This document shows, piece by piece, positions 58,285 to 64,000 of a DNA stretch of 64,000 nucleotides (position 1 is its first letter; every line of letters begins with the position of its first letter). The translations under genes and the position numbers were made by a program. Under the pieces are notes generated by a model, which saw nothing but the letters and a program-made list of their open reading frames with translations, made no database searches and was not told the origin of the DNA. This stretch comes from Omphiscola glabra (Eukaryota; Mollusca; Gastropoda; Lymnaeidae), in assembly GCA_964017045.1 (NCBI GenBank), contig OZ024809.1:5355012-5419011 (forward strand). The letters run 5' to 3'.

Positions 58285-59330
58285 TAGGGCGCCTCGGCCA
58301 TAGGGGCGCCTGGAGCGCCCAGTAAATATTTAAATTCTCTTAGTTTATTATAGTGAAGTGTGAGCCTCGTGTCCGGGGTCGAGAAACAGTAATCTAACTT
58401 TTCATACAATCGCTTTTCATACCTTGAGTTTTCATAAAATGAAAGCTCTATCCTTAATTCGGATACCAACACTGGGGTTGGGACCAACCGAAAGGGCGTG
58501 GAAATTAATACCGTATTTCATTGTCCCTCTTACAATTACTTCAGCAGAAAGAATATGGGGAACAAAAAGTTTTCCGGGGCGCAAAATTGCAAGCGCAGAG
58601 CAGAAAAAAGAATTCGTGGATAAAAACTATTCCGGGACCCTGAAAAGATGTTTTCATTCTTCAAAAGTGGAAGATGTTCCTCTTGAAAAAAGATGTTCCT
58701 CTTGAAAAAAGATGTTCCTCTTGAAAAAAGATGTTCCTCTTGAAAAAAGATGTTCCTCTTGAAAAAAGATGTTCATCTTGAAAAAAGATGTTCCTCTTGA
58801 AACAAGATGTTCCTCTTGAAAAAAGATGTTCCTCTTGAAAAAAGATGTTCCTCTTGAAACAAGATGTTCCTCTTGAAAAAAGATGTTCCTCTTGAAACAA
58901 GATGTTCCTCTTGAAACTGATGAAGGTCTGCAGAGCATTTCTTCCTCTAACATTGAAAACACCTTAAACTCTACAGAATCGATAAATGAAAGCAATGGCG
59001 AAAAAGAGGAAGAGGAAAGTTTGAAGCCCTCCGAAACGTTTACTGATCAGGAAGATAACTTCGAAGATGAGATCAAGCTTGGGTTGTAGGAAGACGGGGA
59101 AGATTATGGACGACCCCAAAGATGGTGTGGAAATGGAACAAAGTACCGTAGAAAAACTAAACAGTCTAAATTAATGTGCATGTTAAAATGCTTATGGTTA
59201 GCTACACGTATTGCATCATAACACGTGCTCCATAGCCTACGTCTTAATCGGAAAAAAGCGGAGATATACTTTGACAGGGGCGCCGAACGGTTGCTTCGCA
59301 CAGGGCGAAAGTTTACCTAAGGCCGGCGTT
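58285..59330 (+). mobile_element. ZMYM1-like hAT remnant with an internal 19-bp minisatellite
   Basis: GC-rich ends (GGGCGCCTCGGCCATAGGGG at 58286; ACAGGGGCGCCGAACGGTTG at 59273) enclose a plus-strand frame. Its start includes SAERIWGTKSFPGRKIASAE and QKKEFVDKNYSGTLKRCF, resembling the LSGAExRKRK..G-L-K-F-F region at the N-terminus of ZMYM1-like hAT proteins. Then comes the tandem array, and after it an acidic Ser/Glu-rich tail (SINESNGEKEEEESLKPSET) ending at 59089. The rest of the transposase is missing. Family call is tentative. Confidence 0.55.
58673..58917. repeat. 19-bp minisatellite, about 13 copies
   Basis: Unit GATGTTCCTCTTGAAAAAA, with a few GAAACAA variants and one GATGTTCATC. Nineteen is not a multiple of 3, so reading frames rotate every unit. 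On the plus strand TTGA stops recur, while the minus strand stays open, producing spurious repetitive frames. Confidence 0.95.
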
Positions 59331-60075
59331 GGCCTATACCAGGGGTCTCGAAACTTTCCAGCCCGAGGGCAGCATTAACTATCAAACAGCAGTTTGGGGG
59401 CCGACTACGCACTCGAGGTCAAATAAACTGGAAACAAAACATAAATGTTATTTTTAATTATTTATTTAATATTATTTTTTTCAGTTATTATTTGATAACA
59501 CATTGATACACTACACATGAACACCTGTATTATTGGGAATGGTGAAATTGTTTCCTGGATGCCAAAATAGCAGACATTTCCTTTCTGGCTTTAGATTTGA
59601 TGTCCCTAACATCAACAGTGACCTGAGATTATCCCCGGACAAGTTTGTTCTCAAATTGTTCTTCACGTATTTCATTCTTGAAAATGTTTGTTAACACAGG
59701 TATGTTGTGCCAAAGATTGAAAGGTACAAAAGATGCAAAAGTTTTGACATTAGAAAAGTTTTCCTTGGGCCCACCAGACCTTCTTTGAACGTGTCCCTAA
59801 GATGGTCATTTGCGTGCAACTCAATGACCTCCAGCTGCAGTTCATCTGGGCAACTGACCACATTTGCTTCAAACGGGTTTTGAAACAGTCTCACTCCTTC
59901 TGCCTTTGAATCCAAGTCAGAAAACCGCTGCTAAAATTGCAGCTGGAGGTCTTTGATGATCTCGCATGCAAATGACGTGCTGAACTCCGCTGTTGCTTCA
60001 GCCAGGAAGACTTTGAACTGCTGAAAGTGTGTCAAGTTGTTGGCCTGTACTTGTTCCAAAAACAAGACGAGTTTG

Positions 60076-60337
60076 GATCTGAAGGCCTTTAGGTGAGTGT
60101 ATAGATCTGAATACCTTTAGGTGGTGTATAGATCTGAAGGCCTTTAGGTGGGTGTATAGATCTGAAGGCCTTTAGGTGCAATGGGTGTATAGATCTGAAG
60201 GCTTTTAGGTGGGTTTATAGATCAGAAGGCCTTTAGGTGGGTGTATAGACCTGAAGGCCTTTAGGTGGGTGTATAGATCTGAAGGCCTTTAGGTGGGTGT
60301 ATAGATCTGAAGGCCTTTAGGTGGGTGTATAGATCAG
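60076..60337. repeat. 28-bp minisatellite inside the hAT transposase
   Basis: About nine copies of GATCTGAAGGCCTTTAGGTG followed by GGTGTATA. The unit matches the adjoining transposase codons for DLYTHLKAFRS, so the array was born by amplification of that coding stretch. Confidence 0.9.
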
Positions 60338-60407
60338 AAACGAGATTTTCCTCTCCTTGAAGTTTTAGGCTCAGAAAATTTAAATGACTAGTTATGTCTG
60401 CAGCAAA

Positions 60408-60790
60408 GGCCAATTCCCATACCCACTCTTCACCAGACAGTAATGTCTGTGGCTTGCCAATTCCCATACCCACTCTTCGTCAGACAGCAATGGCCGTGGC
60501 TTGCCAATTCCCATACCCACTCTTCGTCAGACAGCAATGGCCGCGGCTTGCCAATTCCCATACCCACTCTTCGTCAGACAGCAATGGCCGTGGGTTGCCA
60601 ATTCCCATACCCACTCTTCGTCAGACAGCAATGGCCGCGGCTTGTCAATTCCCATACCCACTCTTCGTCAGATAGCAATGGCTGTGGCTTGCCAATTCCC
60701 ATACCCACTCTTCGTCAGATAGCAATGGCTGTGGCTTGCTAATTCCCATACCCACTCTTCGTCAGATAGCAATGGCTGTGGCTTGCCTTT
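60408..60790. repeat. 47-bp minisatellite inside the hAT transposase
   Basis: About eight copies of a unit around CCAATTCCCATACCCACTCT, then TCGTCAGACAGCAATGGC. It starts at codons for the EEWVWELAF motif of the transposase. The plus-strand frames of up to 99 residues across it are artefacts. Confidence 0.9.
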
Positions 60791-60890
60791 AATTTCCAGG
60801 AAGTCACATATTTCCTTTCTTAACTAAGACTTAAATTAAAAAAATTAAATACTTTTGCTCATAACTTTCTCACAGCTGTTTACGTGAGGA

Positions 60891-61980
60891 GCATGGATAT
60901 ATAAATATAATTTTAAACAGAGCTATTGCATGGGTGGATCAATCGCTATAAGTGTGTGGATAAATTTTGAAACGTTGGAATTATCGTCATAATGTTGCCA
61001 TTTCTTTTCATAAATGAACTAGCTAGATATCGCTTCAATAGTCCTCAGAAGTATCAGTATTACAGTAATATTTCGTCCACAGTACTCTAAGTGAGCTAGT
61101 TCAGTGGCTCCTATAATGTTTCGATTCCCTGCGCTTATGACAAGTTTAGATTTTCATCATCCCATTGCTGCCATCTTCGATTACTACTTTCCAGTTAAAG
61201 CTGTTTCTATTTTATTCTGTTTTTACTGTTGTTTGTTCGCTGCGGAGGAAATGCTTCACCTGGGGCGAAGCCGGAAAATGGCGCCACTTAGATATAGAAA
61301 AAACGGATCAGTAAAAAAAGACGATTTTTGGCCCTCCTCGTCTTGCTGAAGTAGATGGGATTTGATATTTTAATTCACTATTAAGATCCTATTTAAAGAA
61401 GATTTTTGGCGCCCGCTGTTACTACCCTCTTTGCCCCATTCTCATCGCTTTGCCCGAGGGCAACATATTTTTTTATTTCTGTGACGTCACAATTATCTTT
61501 TCAATCATTTGATTTCTTTGATGTTTTTTATGAGAATGGGGGTGACAATCTTCTTGTACGTACGAGTTGGGGGGGGGGTCTAAAAAACACAGCAAACCCC
61601 CTCCCTCACCCCGTGCCGGTATGGTTCATTTGTTGTGAGCCTTTGTGTCCGTATTTGGCATACAGAAAATCCAGTAAGCTTAGTTTACTGTAAATGAGAT
61701 GATATAACACCATCTAATGGAGATTTTAAAAGGTTTGCTCAATTTTTCGAATGTTCTGAAGAAGAAACATTAAAAGCAACAATATCTCTAGCATAAGTGG
61801 ATATATTTGCACACTATATTCAGGTACGTTTAACTTAAGTGATCATTAGAATTTTTTTTTTAAACTTCCGTGTCTTTTGCAGCTATAATTGCGACGAAAT
61901 TAGCTCGCATAATCAGTTTTTTTAAGCGACATTTTGTGCAAGATACTTTCAGTTGTTGAATTCACTTATTTTAGTCCCCA
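60891..61980. other. No gene supported; satellite scrap and mixed repeat debris
   Basis: 60895-60960 resembles the degenerate satellite at 57786-57860 (ACAGAGCTATTGCATGGGTGG type). The frames at 61104-61349 and 61406-61693 show no domain. Confidence 0.5.
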
Positions 61981-61983
61981 GCG

Positions 61984-62530
61984 ATGGCCGATAATAGGAA
62001 AAGAAAAAAGAAGATGAGCGTCAGAAATTTCAAGAAGAATGGAGTTTGAAATACTTCTTAATCAAATCCTGTGAGAAAGCATTGTGTGTGATTTGCAACG
62101 AAACCGTGGCTGTGATGAAAAACTGCAACCTGCGCCGTCATCATCAAAGCAAACATCAGGAGAAATATGCACAGTTGGAGGGGGAAGTCCGTGCCCAGAA
62201 AAAAATTTAAATTACAAAAATCAACTGACATCTCAGAGGACATTGTTTAGTAAATCCTCAAATGAAAATTAATCCTTAACTAACGTCCTACGTCCTAGCT
62301 AAAAGTGGCAAACCGTTTACAGACGGTGAAGTAGTGAAGGGATGTCTGTTGATGGTGGCTGAGGAAATTTGCCCAGAAAAGTCAAAACAATTTAAAAATG
62401 TAGCTTTGGGGGCAAATACCATTGCCCGCCATGTTGTATACATGAGGGAAAACATTGTGACTCAAATAGCGAAAAATGCAAGCAAAATTTCGAAGCGCCA
62501 ACGTAAAAAGCTTGATATTAGAACTCCGTA
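61984..62530 (+). pseudogene. hAT transposase N-terminal fragment (BED-like zinc finger)
   Basis: After a one-base shift near 62010 the plus strand reads EEWSLKYFLIKSCEKALCVI, CNETVAVMKNCNLRRHHQSK, HQEKYAQLEGEVRAQ, a C-x2-C..H-x4-H zinc finger typical of SCAND3/GTF2IRD2-like hAT proteins. After stops it continues LAKSGKPFTDGEVVKGCLLM and NVALGANTIARHVVYMRENI. Frameshifts and stops make it non-functional. It may be the missing front end of the 59.3-60.9 kb element, which now points the other way. Confidence 0.75.
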
Positions 62531-62569
62531 ACAGTTGGAAAAATGTGTGCAGTGACGTTAAGTATGTGT

Positions 62570-63640
62570 CATTTTAAATTAGGGATAGACTGGAAACTAT
62601 ATGGAACTCGGGGGAAGCAAAACGCAAAAGAAAGAGGCTCTGCGATGAATATGCTACAGAAGAAGCAGATTTGTCTTTTAAAAAAGATGAAATGAATAAA
62701 TCCCAGGAGGAAGCATATTTCAAAAAGTCTATCTTCGATGTAATTGAATGTTATTGATGGACTCGTTTCAATGCTGCATTGAACATTTCTGAGAAATTCA
62801 GCTTCCTCTGGAAGTACCTGTCAATTCCTCAAGGGGAGTCGAAAGTAAAATCAAAATATCTGGCAGATCAATTTCACGCGATTACATCAGTGATGATCTT
62901 GTAATGAAAAGGAGTCATTAACCCCCTGGAAAGGAGTCATTAACCCTCTGGAAATGAGTCATTAACCCCATGGAAAGGAGTCATTAACCCTCTGGAAAGG
63001 AGTCATTAACCCTCTGGAAAGGAGTCATTTACCCCCTGGAAAGGAATCATTAACTCTCTGGAAAGGAGTCATTAACCCCATAGAAAGGAGCCATTAACCC
63101 TCTTGAAAGGAGTCATTAACCCTCTGGAAAGGAGTCATTAACCTTTTGGAAAGGAGTCATTAACCCTCTGGAAAGGAGTCATTAACCCTCTGGAAAGGAG
63201 TCATTAACACTCTGGAAAGGAGTCATTAACCCTCTGGAAAGGAGTCATTAACCCTCTGGAAAGGAGTCATTAACCCTCTGGAAAGGAGTCATTAACCCTC
63301 TGTTCTTCAAGCAAATGTTGGAGCACGCCAGCCTCGAGCTACTGAATTGCTTGAAAAAAATGCTACCTGGAAGAACTATTTCCAAATCTCTGTGTCTGTC
63401 TCCCGTTTTCTGTTAACAATTCTTGCCACTGTTGCCTCTGCAGAGCTCTCATTCAGCAAACTACAGCTGATAAAAAAAAGTATCTAAGATCGATTATGTC
63501 GTAAGGGTGACGATTAAATTTGTCAAGACTCATTAGTGAGTCTTATCTTGTAAAAACGATTGATTTTGATGATGTGATAAGCAACTTTGGCAGGAAAAAG
63601 GATAAGAAAGCACCTTTGATTAGCAGAATATAAATGTCAT
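62570..63640 (+). pseudogene. ZMYM1-like hAT transposase remnant with an internal 22-bp minisatellite
   Basis: Plus-strand pieces: KSIFDVIECY, WTRFNAALNISEKFSFLWKY and ESKVKSKYLADQFHA before the array; after it, shifted pieces with LEHASLELLNCLKKMLPGRT and KYLRS, ending IDFDDVISNFGRKKDKKAP. This fits the C-terminal region of ZMYM1-like hAT proteins, with several stops and shifts. Confidence 0.6.
62908..63302. repeat. 22-bp minisatellite, about 18 copies
   Basis: Unit AAAGGAGTCATTAACCCTCT + GG, with early copies diverged (CCCCCTGG, CCCCATGG). It splits the ZMYM1-like fragment. Confidence 0.95.
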
Positions 63641-64000
63641 TACATCTCGACTATGATCTCTGCTATAACTTGTAATCAATGCATTTTAGCGCATACCTAA
63701 ATTAGTTTTTATGATAAAATTATGCTCTGCTTTTCGTTAATTACAGTACTTTAGTTTCTTTGTTTTTGACCAAAAGTCCCCTTCCGTCACGGTGACATTC
63801 AGCGGGCGTAGCTGACCGAGGGCTGGAACCGTCTGCTGTTTTCGAGATACCTTTCTAAATGACTCAAATCCGAATAGTGCTTAAAGGATGGCTAAGGTTG
63901 AACACCCCGCGGTTAAAAAAGTCGCCCAGGTTTACATACAAAAGGAGCATCCCAATGAGCGGTCTGCCCTGTCCTTCCTACGATAGGTATCTATGCCTAA
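63641..64000. other. Nothing recognised
   Basis: No open frame or RNA gene supported; GC content rises after 63780, perhaps the edge of another repeat. Confidence 0.5.

Larger units (their letters stand above)
59340..60890 (-). mobile_element. hAT (GTF2IRD2/SCAND3-like) transposase remnant with two internal minisatellites
   Basis: The left end CAGGGGTCTCGAAACTTTCC is a hAT-type terminus. The minus strand encodes transposase pieces: ELAFAADITSHLNFLSLKLQ (near 60400), DLYTHLKAFRS, LVLFLEQVQANNLTHFQQFK and FSTSFACEIIKDLQLQF (near 59940-60070), then SKAEGVRLFQNPFEANVVSC (near 59890) and DELQLEVIELHAND. Stops and shifts are present. The right terminus was not found. Two tandem arrays interrupt the coding sequence (60076-60337 and 60408-60790). 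Confidence 0.75.

Noticed and set aside
58654..58995. 113- and 79-residue repetitive minus-strand frames
   Set aside because: Both come from the 19-bp array, whose minus strand has no stops in any frame.
60394..60742. Plus-strand frames of 93-99 residues rich in FPYPLFVRQQW
   Set aside because: Three overlapping frames of the 47-bp array on the strand opposite the transposase.

Overview
The window is nuclear DNA of an animal: AT-rich, with intron-rich genes, GT-AG introns, minisatellites, a satellite, and many degraded DNA transposons and LINE fragments. The protein content and the LINE-tail grammar suggest a mollusc, most likely a gastropod. That placement is an inference; no species marker is present. 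No bacterial-type operon, CRISPR array, rRNA or credible tRNA was seen.

Three host genes can be assembled exon by exon. (1) Minus strand, 22321 down to 6207: a GPALPP1-like gene (GPSLPPG motifs, DUF3752-type C-terminal region). Its sixth exon joins in phase to a 2.3 kb seventh exon encoding a Gln-rich protein with a coiled coil and a C-terminal BEN domain. The whole model is one 1020-residue open frame. (2) Plus strand, 22661 to 25185: a PIN4 (parvulin-14) orthologue in three exons. It is head-to-head with GPALPP1 across a 339 bp divergent promoter carrying YY1-, NF-Y- and ETS-like motifs. Its first donor site reads GG instead of GT. (3) Minus strand, 51017 down to 30863: a complete nine-exon LAMP gene of 411 residues. 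It has a signal peptide, two LAMP lobes with eight cysteines, a Thr/Pro hinge, one membrane segment and a GYESV lysosomal-sorting tail.

The rest is repeats. The GPALPP1 introns hold a 23-bp minisatellite (about 58 copies), a TTAA-flanked piggyBac-like remnant and a TTAA-flanked MITE. Between PIN4 and LAMP lie a frameshifted LINE fragment, a hAT copy with terminal repeats and a perfect MITE. The LAMP introns hold several minisatellites, many short tandem duplications, a 5'-inverted (twin-primed) LINE with target-site duplication, a hAT with a perfect 8-bp duplication, and a Tigger-like MITE.

From about 56.5 kb to the end there is no host gene that I can support. There is a satellite with about 362-bp dimeric repeats, then pieces of ZMYM1-like and GTF2IRD2/SCAND3-like hAT transposases. 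Several of these contain their own internal minisatellites. The most unusual items are the in-frame GPALPP1-BEN gene, the mutated PIN4 donor, the 62-bp duplication of a LAMP splice acceptor, and the repeated birth of tandem arrays inside transposase genes.
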